Positions 22,239-33,415 of a stretch of 64,000 nucleotides of DNA are shown here, piece by piece. Source of the stretch: Mikania micrantha. Lineage: Eukaryota > Streptophyta > Magnoliopsida > Asterales > Asteraceae. The stretch spans positions 109,880,362-109,944,361 of the forward strand of contig CM018693.1 in assembly GCA_009363875.1 (NCBI GenBank), in the 5' to 3' direction. The translations under genes and the position numbers were made by a program. The first letter of the stretch is position 1. Every line of letters begins with the position of its first letter. The notes under the pieces are model-generated. The model made no database searches, was not told the DNA's origin, and saw nothing but the letters and a program-made list of their open reading frames with translations.

Positions 22239-22270
22239 TGTATGTATGTATGTATGTATGTATGTATGTA
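22200..22270. repeat. (GTAT)n microsatellite
   Basis: About 16 uninterrupted GTAT units. Scattered GTAT and GCAT words continue to 22500 around it. Open frames on both strands here are repeat artefacts. Confidence 0.95.
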
Positions 22271-22529
22271 TATGTAAGCATAATGTTGATTTTACATGCA
22301 TGTATGGATGGATACATGATTTGATTGTACATGCATGCATGTGTATGTATACATACGAATGTATGTATAGGTATGTATGTATGATTATTTCAAGTATACA
22401 TGTGCATGAGGATAATGTATATACACATAAGTGTATATATATGGTAGAAAACATGACATGCATGATGGTTGTATATGTATGCATGCATGGGTATGTATGT
22501 AACTATTTATATAGTTATTGAATTTTAAA

Positions 22530-22531
<2 letters not shown>

Positions 22532-22567
<36 letters not shown>
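22532..22567. repeat. (AAT)n microsatellite
   Basis: About 12 AAT/ATA units. Confidence 0.95.
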
Positions 22568-22568
<1 letters not shown>

Positions 22569-23092
22569 TGATATTTTATGAAATATATTCTAAAAGTTTT
22601 AATATACTTATAAATATAAATATTTCTATGGTAAATGAATAAAGAATTGTTAGATAACTTAGCCATAATTTTTATTACTTTAAAATAGATGTTTAATAAG
22701 ATAAAAACTATAAAAATAGATTTTTCTATAAAAATAATTGGGAACAGGTTATCTAACTGTAAAAATAAATTTTATAACATATTTAAAGTATAAACTCAAG
22801 TGGTTTTACAAATGTAATGATATAACGGTTATTGAGGACCGAAAATACGCGTTTTCGACTATTTTTAACATATAAAAAGAGACATTTTATGAATATGATT
22901 TTGATCAGAAAATTTATAAGTTTTTAAGATAAAAAATTGTAATTTATAATATATAAGTGTTGTAAGAAAAGTATAAAATGAAATATTTGAAAACTATATC
23001 TAAAAATGGTGTAAACACGTCCTTTTAACGCAAAATTTTGACATAATTTTGTGGCTAACTTTAATCAGAAAATTTGATATAAAAATAAGTAT

Positions 23093-24296
23093 TAAATACT
23101 TATTTTGTTGTGTTAGAAGTCACTTAGGTCATAATGCATGTTGATGTGCTTGTGTGTTATGTTGTCGGTTTTGTCGGTAAAACACGAATAAATTGTCAAA
23201 CTTGACAAATAATTAAGTTTGGAGTTAAAATGGATTTTTAACAAAGATAACTTAATTACTTGGATATAATATGACTTAAAAACGTTAACTTATGATTTAT
23301 GATAAATAACTAAATTCGAGTCACCAACGGGTCGTTTGTGTGAAATATGTTTTCCCTTAGTGGAATGTGTTTAAGTCTAAGTTAAGTTGGATGAACAACT
23401 TACATAGTAGACTTGTGTTTAGACTGTTAATGTGTCCCTTGGGTTTTAGGGCGCTAGTGAGAACATTCTGGTTATTGGGAAATCTCTATTGCTAGCAGGA
23501 ACACATTAAGGTGAGTTTCTCGACCCTTTTTTAAACTGTTTTGTTTTTATAAATCGGGGGAGAAACATGCCTATGTTTTGGAAAATGATATTTGTAATAT
23601 TTATGCTTGTGTGGTATGTGATGGTTGATAGCTCTTGAGTAAGTGCAGTTGGGCCTGGTTCTCGTGGATTGTTCCCGAGTGGTTTTGCGCATTGATAAAT
23701 TTTTGTGCCCGTAGTCGTAATCATTAGTCTCGCGAGGAACTGCATGATATATTGGTAGATCTATCGGGCTTGACAACCCACTCCCCGGCCAGGTTTCATG
23801 GTCCTTGAGTAACGGGAGAATATATGTTGCAGGGAGTCTACTCCTTGGTTTCAGTTTGATTATGAGCTCATGGTGTCTATCAGTTCGTATGACTTAGCTA
23901 GTCTACGAGATGTTCACTAGCACAACATTGAAATATTACCTTCTTTTCCATGATAATCTGTTGAAATGTTTTATTATAAAACATGTGAACTCACCAACCG
24001 TTTGGTTGACACTTGTTTTTAAATTGGCATGTTTCTCGGGTAAGTAGCATTGTTGTTTGGGGAAAGGAAAAACCAGTTCTTGAAAGCGAGCGTGTTTTGG
24101 GATATTTATCTAGGACTGTTATTTAGATGTTAAAAATGATATTTGTTAAACTTGTAATGTTTTAACATTTATCGATAACTTTTTATATATAAATATCCAT
24201 GTTTTATTTAAAATCGTTCGCTTAACTTATGCTTATGTTATTTACTGTTGACACCAAGACTCTGTTAAGTCTTCTGCTGCGGGTCGGGGTGTGACA
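23093..24296 (+). repeat. Second family-A LTR, 3' part only
   Basis: It matches 10293-11506 with a few percent divergence and ends in the same GGGGTGTGACA. The 5' part of the LTR, including the TATA region, is absent. It could be a truncated 3' LTR of the family-A element at 9660 or the remains of an independent insertion. No matching target duplication is visible. Confidence 0.8.
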
Positions 24297-24483
24297 CATA
24301 CATAAGATAATTTGGTTTTTGGCAATCAAGAATGTTCTTGATACATACTTTTATATGTCTTTAATTTTTAAACAAACTATGTTTAAATTTCTGCTGCATT
24401 TATGAAAGTTTTTTATTTAAGAACTATGTGATGATGACGTAAACCCAACTCTAGGAGGTACCTGGGATCGAGGCCTCTCAAGT

Positions 24484-24500
24484 TGGTATTAGAGCCATAG
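24484..24500 (+). other. Primer binding site of Gypsy-3
   Basis: TGGTATTAGAGCCATAG, one mismatch (C to T) to the usual tRNA-Met site, 3 bases after the LTR end. Confidence 0.85.
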
Positions 24501-24827
24501 TTTGAGAGATCTTGGCATCCCAAATGCCTAAGACTTAAACTGAAAATGGGATTAAGTAATGCAGATTGCCAACCACGGATGAATGGATGCCACGAGCTGA
24601 ATGTTATGTATGAACTAAGGAGTTATGTAAGAGAAACAGGTAAGAAACTAGGAAAGTAGTAAAGGGTGTGCACATTGATGAGATTAGATGGGAGATGTTT
24701 AGAGCCTATAAGTTGGGCAAATGGTTCATAACACCTGATCAACGTCATTAACGATTTACAACACTTATTTCGTGCTAAACCAATTCCTTTACTGACTCAT
24801 CGTTTGTTGCATCCTCTAGAAAAATAG

Positions 24828-26060
24828 ATGGCAGGACAAAAGGGTAGACCACGAAAGCAACCACAGGAACCTTAAGAACCACATGTCGAGGTGGGAGGAA
24901 ACAAGCATGAAGGAGAAAACGAGACCAGTGAACAACATTAAAATGAAGAGTTCACACTGGAGCCTATCGTGATAAAGGCTATTTCTGATGAGGTCTACAA
25001 GGTCATGGATTAGAAGTTGCCGGAAATGATTGCTAATGCGTTAAAGGATGCGCTGAAGGATAATACCGAAGGTTCCAAAGAAAACTCCAAGAATGATGAT
25101 GAGGTCAAGATAATCGAAACAAATAGCGGTGATTCTCAGTCTGGGAAACCGAAGGGTTGTGATTACAAGTCCTTCAAAGGATGCAACCCACCGACCTTTG
25201 ATGGAAGAAGGATGCAATGGCCACCTGTAACTGGGTATCGGCTACGGAGGCTGTCATCTCCATCAGTGAGTGCCGAGTCGACCAAGCTGTAAAGTCTGCA
25301 GCTCACTCTTTTGTTGAGGAGGCACTTCATTGGTGGAATACATTCAAACAAACAAAGGGTGTTGCAGACATGGAAAAGATGAGATGGGAAGAATTGAAGG
25401 AATTGGTCATGAAACAGTTCTGTCCAAAGAATGAGTTGGACAAGGTGAAAAGGGAATTTCTGGTTTTGAAAGCTGGGAGTCTGAATCATCAACAGTATAC
25501 GTCGAAGTTCAATTAAATGGCAAGGATTGTTCATCACTTTATTGGTTGAGAGGAGCGAAGGGTGAAATTGTACATGGAGGGTTTGCCTCCAAAGGTTCGG
25601 ATTCTTGTAAAGGTAAACACACCAAAGACGTTTGATTCCACTGTGGAGCTAAGTGGGATAATATGGGATGATGTGATGGCTAACGAGTCGGTTAAGGAAG
25701 AGTCGAAGACGAAAGGGTTCCTTGGAACCATAAGAGGCCGAGCAAAGCAACGAAAGTTTTCTGGCAAGAAGGTCAAGCGAGAAGTAACTGGTTCATGCGA
25801 TAAGTATGGCAAGAGCCACTCGGGGCCTTGCCGTGTGGGCACTAATTTATGCTTTCGACATGGGAAGCTGGGACACTTTTCATCCAACTGTCTCGGTGCA
25901 GTCAGATGTTTTAACTGCAATGGGATTGGACATCTGTCCAAGGATTGCAGAAAACCCAGGGCCGATGCTTCAGATTCTGGCAAGAAAGAGGAAAAGAAGA
26001 ATGAGAAGCAGAACGCTAAGGCTAAGGCCTTTACGATGACAAAGGATGATGCTATTGAGG
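24828..26060 (+). pseudogene. Gypsy-3 gag
   Basis: It starts MAGQKGRPRKQPQEP like Gypsy-1 Gag and has the same core (CDYKSFKGCNPPTFDG, EALHWWNTFKQ, KQFCPKNELDKVKREF). Nonsense codons fall early (after QEP, EQH and VMD) and near 25515 and 25550. One base is lost near 25205, which shifts the frame. Two of three zinc knuckles are mutated (CDKYGKSHSGPC, CFRHGKLGHFSSNC); the third, CFNCNGIGHLSKDC, is intact. It keeps the Glu codon that is amber in Gypsy-1. Confidence 0.88.
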
Positions 26061-27105
26061 CCTTTGGCCGATTGAAGTTAAAGAACAAGTTAATACAAAG
26101 AAAGGCATACAACTAAGGCAATGGTATTCCAAACCTTGCATCAAGATGTATTAATGCAAGTTGCACGATACTTGACTACAAATGAAGTTTGAGACTCAAT
26201 CAAAGTCAATTATCTTAGAATCAATCTAGTTCAAAAATGGATTACAAACTTTTAGAAGTGTACCTGAGACTATGAAAACGAACCAAACGAAACAACATGT
26301 GACTTTGTTGGAAAGTTAAGCAGCATAAAAGCCATGTTTAAATGTCTTGATGGTACTTTGAAAGATAAAGTGCTTTTAAGGAAATTTCTTAACTCAGTTC
26401 CAAATAAGTTTTTACTAATCGTGACATCTATTGAGCAATATCAAGAAAGAGACAAAATGTCATTTGAAGAAGTCGTTGGAAGAATAACATTTGAAGAACG
26501 CCTCAAAAGCGTAGATGAACCCGAGGAAAACTATCTATGGAAACTCCTAATGGATAGTTCAAGCAATCAAGGTCATGGTAGAGGACAAGGCAGACACTTT
26601 AACAAAGGAGAAAATGCATATGAAAGAGCCATAGGTCTGGGAAGTAAAGAAAAAAAACAAGTTTAGATGTTATAATTATGGTGATTTTGGTCATTTTAAG
26701 AATAATTGCACCAAATAGAAGAACAAGGAGAATGACAAGCAAGAAGAACCCAATCTCATCTATGATGAAGAACGGACTTCATTGTAAAAAGCAAGTCAAG
26801 TAAGTTGAAGACCCTAATTAAAATATATTTAGTTTAGGGGGGGGGGGGTGTTGATAAAATAAACTAAATATAATAGTTTGGCTCTTCTATATATATCTAA
26901 ATAATTTATGGGTTAGTATGTTATTAAGTTAAATTTTGTCGATTTAATAGTTTTTAACATAATTAGGGTAATAAAAACCCTCCAAGTACGTGTATATGAA
27001 GTATGTCAATGTATGTATGAATGTACGAAAAAAATTCATCCATCAGAAGCAAGTTTATCAAGTTCTTGTGTTTTGTTCATTCAATTTAAAATCTGATTAC
27101 CAACA
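26061..27105 (+). mobile_element. Ty1/copia remnant: gag piece, polypurine tract, LTR
   Basis: Right after the Gypsy-3 break, the DNA encodes a copia-type Gag (MVFQTLHQDVLMQVARYL, TNEVWDSIKVNYLRINLVQK, then in another frame LRKFLNSVPNKFLLIVTSIE and EVVGRITFEERLKS). A mutated zinc knuckle, CYNYGDFGHFKNNC, follows at about 26670. A run of 12 G at 26837-26848 serves as polypurine tract, followed by a 257-bp LTR. No protease, integrase or RT is present, so it is a deletion derivative or a Gag-only non-autonomous element. Confidence 0.78.
26849..27105 (+). repeat. copia LTR (3')
   Basis: It starts TGTTGATAAAA directly after the G-run and ends ATTACCAACA, the TGTTG...CAACA ends typical of copia LTRs. 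There is no second copy in the window. Confidence 0.6.
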
Positions 27106-27375
27106 ATAAATGTATATGCAAAAATAATAATAATAAAAACAGAAAAGCTTGTTTTTTCATAAAAACCTAATTTCTGATTTTATTTTTTTGCTAGTTAAGT
27201 AAGTGTTTCAACCATAATATGTGAATAATCACTATATAGATACACAAACCACATTTATATGTGTACCTTGAGTTAGATTTCCTTTTCACTAGGTACAAAA
27301 ACTTCACACAGTTCCTTTTCTTTTTATAAAAATAACTTAGTAGTTCATAATAAGAAATATTAAGTCATATTTATT

Positions 27376-27850
27376 TTAAAGTTTTATAATGTACCTTAAC
27401 CTTCTTCTTAACTGCATATATATTTGCCTAAACCAATCTCGTCCGAAAATCAACATGTCAAATGTGGAAGCCATCAATGTTGATCGATATGGATCAATAA
27501 CTCTTCCGCTCGCGCTAAATTTTGACTCAGATGTAATTGTGGAAATTAAAAGTATAAGTACATCTATCGTCATTGTTGATAAAACATGATACTTTAGCTT
27601 GTAAATGCTCCACCAACATAAGACATTGAAATTAGTTCCTATATTGCCTCTAAGTAAACCTTTTTCCAAATACAATTCTGGTTCAAACTATGTTAGTCTA
27701 TCTACATCTGTATGTTTAAGAAACTCTCCAAATGCATTCCATCATGATCCAAATGAATATTTGTTAGCTCTTGAACTAGTGCTCCTTCTACAAGATTCAC
27801 TTTTATGGCTAACACTTTCCCTAATAGAAGCATCAAAAATATCCGAATAA
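27376..27850 (-). pseudogene. hAT transposase C-terminal fragment
   Basis: The minus strand encodes the hAT dimerisation region: FNVLCWWSIYKLKYHVLSTM, then the segment SESKFSASGRVIDPYRSTL and MLIFGRDWFRQ, with the upstream part (ELYLEKGLLRGNIGTN) in the same frame. This pattern is the hallmark of plant hAT transposases such as RICESLEEPER. The catalytic residues and zinc BED domain would lie upstream and are not found. No hAT termini or 8-bp target duplication were found around it. 27106-27375 shows nothing else. Confidence 0.8.
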
Positions 27851-28066
27851 TCTTCATACATAAGTTCAAGTGTATATTTCACCTCTTGAATATGCAATAA
27901 AGATTCCTCTAGGGGGCATATTTTTAGATAACAAAAATTAATGATTCATATTTTTTAAGCTTGATATGTTTACGCTTTTTTTATATGATCTTCAGTTTTC
28001 ACAAGGTGGTTTAGAGCCTAACTATGACACACACATGAAAAGACAAGGAAGAAAAGAAAAAAAAAA

Positions 28067-28325
28067 AGAGGTCATTTACATACATCTCTTACTAAGATTA
28101 TTTATTACATATTACACAAGTAAAAAACTTAATTACATATTTGTCCTTCATGAAACATATTTACTCTTTCAAATAAAAAAATCAATTACATATTTTATAT
28201 TTCAAGCAGAAATATGTAATTAATTTTAAAAATGAGGTGATACGTAATAAAGACCCTTAGTAAGAGAATATATGTAAAAAATAAAGAAGATAAAAAATAA
28301 AATAAAAAAGTGAGGTGTGACCTCT
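28067..28325. mobile_element. MITE with AGAGGTCA ends
   Basis: 259 bp. The termini are inverted (AGAGGTCA ... TGACCTCT), and a second inverted block, CTCTTACTAAG with CTTAGTAAGAG, lies inside the arms. There is no coding capacity. The superfamily cannot be assigned. 27851-28066 is AT-rich with nothing recognised. Confidence 0.5.
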
Positions 28326-28666
28326 TTTATATAAATAAATTAATTTTTTAAATTTTGTAGAGCACCTGCAATTTGTTTTTCGTGTTTGTTTATCTTATTA
28401 AATATTTATATATATGGTATTTTTTATTAAAATTTGATTATTAATTTTTAATTATTTTATTAAACTTAGTAATTATATTATAGATTAATTTTTTAATTTT
28501 TTTTTTTTTACAAAAAGCTTTTGTAAATATATACTATGTAATTTATAAAAATAAAATTTAAAATTTAAATAGTTAAATGTGTGTATGTAATCGAGTTATT
28601 ATTATTAGTTATATTATTAATATATAGGAAAGTGAGAGAGGAAATGAAGGGGGAGATTGAGATTTG
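28326..28666. other. AT-rich upstream region of the host gene
   Basis: Very AT-rich with homopolymer runs. A TATA-like TATATAGG at about 28621 sits 46 bp before the ATG, after which the sequence turns purine-rich, as a short 5' UTR might. It is a plausible promoter, but nothing stronger can be said. Confidence 0.35.
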
Positions 28667-29160
28667 ATGGAAGGGTTTAGGAGCGGTGCAACGAAGGAGA
28701 CTTCCATAGCCAACCTTCAATCGGAGGCCTCTTCTGTGTTGGTCACCAGGACCCCCACATTCACCTTCAGGTAGGTAGGTAGGTATGAATCACCTATTTC
28801 GATCTATTTGTGCACAGTAATTCATGGACACCGAAGAACGCTAACTTTGTTTTCAGTAGGATCGGATTTGCCATTCAAAATGAGGTGTCGGCGCAGCTTG
28901 TTGCTCTCTTACCTGCCTTTCTATTGTAATTGGATCCATATTGATGTTAATAGGATGCATGATTTTCAAGAGTAAAAAAAAAAAAATTGACTCAATCATC
29001 AATTTATTTTGTATTCTGTTTTTGCAGGAGATCAGTATCACTGCTGACTTGCTCCAAGCTTTGTGGTGTTTGCTTTGTTGCTGGGATTATGGTTGGATTC
29101 ACCCTCAAACGCCGACTCCGTCGATGGGCTGCTTCACTTCTCAGGAGAATCAATGATTGA
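28667..29160 (+). CDS. Small plant membrane protein, two exons
   Basis: Exon 1 is 28667-28770 and exon 2 is 29028-29160. The donor is CAG|GTAGGT and the acceptor TTTTTGCAG|G. Joining them keeps the frame exactly (104 + 133 bases) and gives 78 residues. The N-terminal half is polar. A hydrophobic segment follows (GVCFVAGIMVGFTLKRR), then a strongly basic tail ending RRWAASLLRRIND, as in a single-pass membrane protein with its basic end in the cytosol or matrix. I recognise the style of a small conserved plant protein of unknown function but cannot name it. It is the only stretch here with host-like codon use and clean splice sites. The donor is repeated (GTAGGTAGGTAGGT); only the first use keeps this frame. 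Confidence 0.7.
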
Positions 29161-31287
29161 TTTACAAAACCCAACCCCAGGTTTGCCTTTTAATCGAATG
29201 AGCATGAAACAACACATCTTTTACTTTTATCTTTCTAGTCCTGCTGTTTTGTGATTTGATTTTTTTCTTTTTCTACAACTTAGATCCAATTTGTAATGGA
29301 ATTTCTACCCCCAATTTGACAAAGGGGAGCCCTTCGATTAATCAACCTGTCTTTCTAGTAACACCCTTCCATTGGACCTTTTTTTTTTGAGTAAATCATA
29401 TGTAACCAGAACAGGGGGCGGTTCCATCTTGTGAGCAGATAATGAGAAACCTGGGTTCTAAGACACAAAACCACAACAAATAAGTAGCACTTGTAGACAA
29501 GGATTGATAGGCACCAACACATAAAAGCCGTACAAAGTTAACCGCAAGCCAGTGACTACAAAACAACCATGACATAGTTTGCATAACCACCAGAGCAGTA
29601 GCAACATCAACTACAACTACAACTAATTTTTATTTAAAGTAATTTTCTATGGAAGAAACTTTCTGTATCCTATAGAAACATGAATCATGCTATAAGACCA
29701 TAAGTAGAAGTTGTAAGAATGTAGCTTCAAGTTGTAATCAGATGTCCTGAGCAACCAACCCCCATGAGACTTGCAATCATCTCAAGATAAAAATCAATCA
29801 ACTACTCATAAGTTTTTAAAACAAAGCATTGTATTCGCATATTGGTTTTGATACCCTAAGACCAATGTAAATCATACTTGAGGCAGGTGAAAAGCCATGA
29901 ACAAAATAAAAAAGCCTAAACCATATATAATGTGTACCGAAAAACTTATTTCATATTATAAAAATCAAACAGAAAAAAAAAAATAAAGAATGCCTTTAAG
30001 TTTTTTTTTTTTTTTTTTGTTTAAACAGCGAAACAAAACATATGTATTAAAATTAAACCTACATATGAAGAAGCTAAGGCAGGAAAAGTTTGTTACAACA
30101 TAAACCATAATAACACCTTTAAAGTCTCTGAATTTAGAATAAATGAAGCATTGTTCCCAGTTGATAGTTAACTTCCTTTGATCCAATTTGGCTTGAATTT
30201 GCGGGACATCTCGAGACTCATTACTAACTTACCATCTTGTCAACTCTTGACCAACATTTATCCCCTTGGAGCTTGTAACATAATAATCCCTTAGCTTACA
30301 TGCCCCTTTTGAGACATTTGGATTGGTAACAAACAATAGTTATGTGTTAATCCAAACAAACAATAAAAAAGGAAAAACAATAAAAAGGGTCAAAGGTTGA
30401 CCTGGCAATTTGACATAATTTTTTTTAAAGCAAAAAAAAATAAAAAATTGGACAAATTATCTGGGTCAACTGAAGTATCACACGTGACCGGGCTATTTGA
30501 CCGTCTACTATCTGAAACATAACTATAGTTCAAACTAACTAATAATATACAAAGCAGAAAGCCAATCAAACCTAAACTAGTTAGATTACCCATCTTTGGT
30601 CTTCCATTCTGATATTAATAAAGAAATACTTACCTACAAGGCTTCAACATGTCAATAACAATGAAATTAGATTGAAAAAGTATACCAATAACACCTCTCA
30701 CACAATCCTATTGCATTACACATTACAAATAAAATCATAAATTTGGGGCTAAATTTTAATAGGCATGTATTTATATCTCGGATCATCGTGGATTTCACAC
30801 TCTTTATTTTTAGTACAAGATGCGAGTTTAGTAAAAATTCAATGAAATAAAGGGAAAATCTCTTATCATCATGGATTTCACACTCTTTATTTTTATATGT
30901 ACCGTCCAAGATCTAACAAAAGAAAAAATGAAGGCAAAATCTCATTTTTATTCCTCCGAGTAAATGCAAAACAACATTAATAAACAACTTCAATAATGTT
31001 TTATTTACTTCTAAGATAGTTAAACAAACATTAGACAAAAATCACAAACACACATGAGATGGTGTCGTGAGTTTTAAAAGGATTTGAAAGAGATTTCTAT
31101 TATATTTTTAAAAGAAAGAAAACAACAGGACACAAGATTGATTGTATCGTAGTTTTTAAAGTAATGACGTGGGTTTATTTTTAGCTATTACCATTGCTCA
31201 CTAAGCAACACATTATTAGTTTTTTAATAAAATGAAAATAATCTTTGCATAACAAGATGCTTCAACAAGAGATTGATTACAGGCTAC
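29161..31287. other. Intergenic, no gene recognised
   Basis: About 2.1 kb of AT-rich DNA. Short open frames on both strands show no domain. 29161-29330 may be 3' UTR of the gene before it. A 35-base word beginning ATCATCGTGGATTTCACACT occurs twice, at about 30783 and 30868. Several TGACC/GGTCA words lie at 30390-30510. Confidence 0.5.
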
Positions 31288-31560
31288 TTAGGCCACAAGG
31301 AGTCATCCCACATTTCCCCATTGCCACATCAGCGCCACATCAGCTTTCTCTACTTTTCCTCATTTTGCACGGTGTTGTCCCACTTTTCCCCATTTTCAAA
31401 TCTTATTTTTAATTAATTATTTTAACAATAAATAATAATAATAATAATAATAAAATAAAAAAAGATTCATTAAATTTAAAATAAAAAAAAATACAACCAA
31501 AAAAAAAACAAGAAGAATACAACCTAAAAAATTGAATTAAAAAACCTAGAAAGGGCAATG

Positions 31561-33137
31561 TCATCCCCAACGAGCAGCAATTTCTCGTTTACGATCGAGA
31601 ATCAGTTGTAGCATTGGTTCTTGATAAATTGTGTGGTATTTTATCATGAACTCTAAATCTACAGCCTTTTGCTGCTCGTCTAAAGCATGTTGTTGTCAGC
31701 GCATTAACTGGACGCGGGCGTCTTTCTCCTCTTGCAAAACACAGAGTTTTTCTTCTCGAAGGCGGAATCTTTGTTGGGATTCCTCTTTGTTGAACGAGTT
31801 GAATTCCGCCATTTGTTGAATTAACTCATCATGCGACGAGGAGGACGCGGCCGATCTTTTGCCCTTTCTTGTTGGTCTATCCGGTTCATAGTAAATGCAT
31901 GGGCCATCACGACCAAGGTTGATGTTGATGTCTTCGTCATCATCAAGGTTGATGTTGATGTGGGCATTCGCACTACCCATTGACTCGTTTGGCTTCTACC
32001 TTTTTGTTGTAGATTGTGACTCACAACCTACTGGTGGAATGTCGCACCATAAAGGGTAATCGCGAACCATCTCCCACGCTTGGATGTGAGTGAATCCCTT
32101 TGACTTGACCATGCTTTTGTAGTTTTTCATGGCCTTTTTCAAAACTTGTTCATCCCCTTCACCGCTTTTGCGATTCATTGAAGCCTGTTGGTAAAAACCA
32201 TTCAATTTCTTCATGGAGGAGTTCATATCGTTCCATTTGGAATAGATTTGATCAACAGTCCTCGACTTGTCCTTCACGAGATGGTGAAAATGTTCGGTTA
32301 CCTACATATAAACAACACAAATTTAAGTATCAACCGTGACTTTTTTTGTTAACTTAAACAATGTTAAAAAATATCTTTCTATAAAAACCATCCCGTTTTT
32401 GTACATTACCAACATCGGGATTTTCAGAAATAGTTAGCCAAGATATGACCAACGCAACCTCTTCTTCATCGGACCAACGCTTGGCCGGTGATTTCTTTCC
32501 TATTGGTTTCTTTCGTGTTCGCCTAACCGGTTCTTCTTCTTCTTCTTCCGACTCGACTTGAACACTTTTATTATGTTCGCTTGAATCCGAGTCATCTTGA
32601 TTTTGGTCACGATAGTCTAAACATAAAAATAAACGTATAAAAATAAACGTAAAAAAATAAACGTATAAAAATAAACGTAAAAAAATAAACGTAAAAAAAT
32701 AAACGTAAAAAAATAAACGTAAAAAAATAAAAGTATAAAAATAAACGTAAAAAAATAAACGTATAAAAATAAACGTATAAAAATAAACGTATCAAAATAA
32801 ACATATCAAAATAAAATATAAAAATAAACGTATAAAACATACCATGAAATGGAGATTGTTGTTGAAAAGCTTGTTGATCGAATAGTTGGTAACTTTGTTG
32901 ATCTTGTTGATACGATTGCTCTCACCGATTGAATTGTTGTTGAGTGTCCGGTGAATATTGCAAATATGGAGCCGGATTCATTGGATCGTAGTAGAATGTT
33001 GGTTGATTCGGAGATGACATTTGTGGATAATACCCGGGTGTGTTGAACGGGTTCATTTGAGGCGTTTGAACATTTTTTTGTCGTGGTTTTCTAAATTTTT
33101 TGGTTGACGGCGCACCACGTGATGAACATCCTTCCAT
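31561..33137 (-). pseudogene. Harbinger ORF1, Myb/SANT-like DNA-binding protein
   Basis: The start at 33137 (MEGCSSRGAPSTKKFRKPRQ) leads to a Gln/Pro-rich part. A probable intron (about 32622-32850) is followed by SDSSEHNKSV and the Myb/SANT-like helix region KRWSDEEEVALVISWLTISE. A second gap leads to DQIYSKWNDMNSSMKKLNGF and THIQAWEMVRDYPLWCDIP, then a charged C-terminal helix (QRFRLREEKLCVLQEEKDAR) ending near 31561. In this superfamily ORF1 acts with the transposase to bind the element ends. Such proteins are often mislabelled glutathione S-transferase T3-like in plant databases. In-frame stops occur after QQFNR (about 32922), after STTKR (about 31996) and after RVQLMR (about 31696). Confidence 0.75.
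32622..32850. repeat. Minisatellite in the ORF1 intron
   Basis: About 16 copies of a 12-14 bp unit, AAAAATAAACGTAT or AAAAAAATAAACGT. It gives a spurious Phe/Tyr-rich frame on the minus strand. Confidence 0.92.
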
Positions 33138-33415
33138 TTTACTTGAAAATTTTATAAATTTAGTGTATAGATTGTAGAAGATGAGAGAAAATTGTGAGAT
33201 TTGTGGTTGTTTTAGAGTTGTTTAAATAGGAAAAAAATTGGATTTTTTTTATTTTTTAAACCTCAACGGATCTTTCTCCTTCCCACGCTCGGCTTCCATC
33301 GGTGAGTAGATCCCGAAATACCCCACCCCGAAACCGGGGGGCGGTGTTCCCTTCCATTCCCGAACCGGTGTTTTGCTCCCCGTGCTTCTCCCGTGAACCA
33401 CTCCGAGTGGCCTTA

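Larger units (their letters stand above)
21039..23092 (+). repeat. 3' LTR of Gypsy-2, 3' end replaced
   Basis: It starts TGTGACATCCGG right after the polypurine tract. It includes a pyrimidine-rich stretch (21716-21749), a microsatellite field (21990-22567), and AT-rich sequence. At 23093 it passes abruptly into family-A LTR sequence, so its own end is missing. It has no partner 5' LTR in the window. Confidence 0.65.
24297..26060 (+). mobile_element. Gypsy-3: truncated plus-strand relative of Gypsy-1
   Basis: 24310-24480 is the last 170 bp of a Gypsy-1-type LTR (matching the complement of 6244-6420). Then come a primer site at 24484-24500, a leader with the conserved TTGGCAT stem, and Gag from 24828. 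The element stops at 26060, inside the zinc-knuckle linker, where copia sequence begins. Confidence 0.88.
31291..33412 (-). mobile_element. PIF/Harbinger element with ORF1 only
   Basis: 2122 bp. Imperfect terminal inverted repeats (GGCCACAAGGAGT against GGCCACTCGGAGT) are flanked on both sides by TTA (31288-31290 and 33413-33415), the target duplication typical of PIF/Harbinger. Inside is the minus-strand ORF1 gene. There is no DDE transposase ORF, so movement would need one supplied by another copy. Confidence 0.82.

Noticed and set aside
22127..22521. Open frames of repeated MYVC / THTYI words
   Set aside because: They are translations of the GTAT microsatellite, present on both strands.
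29396..29590. 64-codon minus-strand frame near the host gene
   Set aside because: There are no domain, splice sites or codon bias. It probably arises by chance in downstream DNA.
30390..30593. 67-codon minus-strand frame with a hydrophobic start (possible signal peptide)
   Set aside because: There is no homology that I recognise, no stop or splice context, and it includes an A/T homopolymer run. It could be chance.
32607..32840. Phe/Tyr-rich frame resembling a membrane protein
   Set aside because: It is produced by the 12-14 bp minisatellite in the ORF1 intron.
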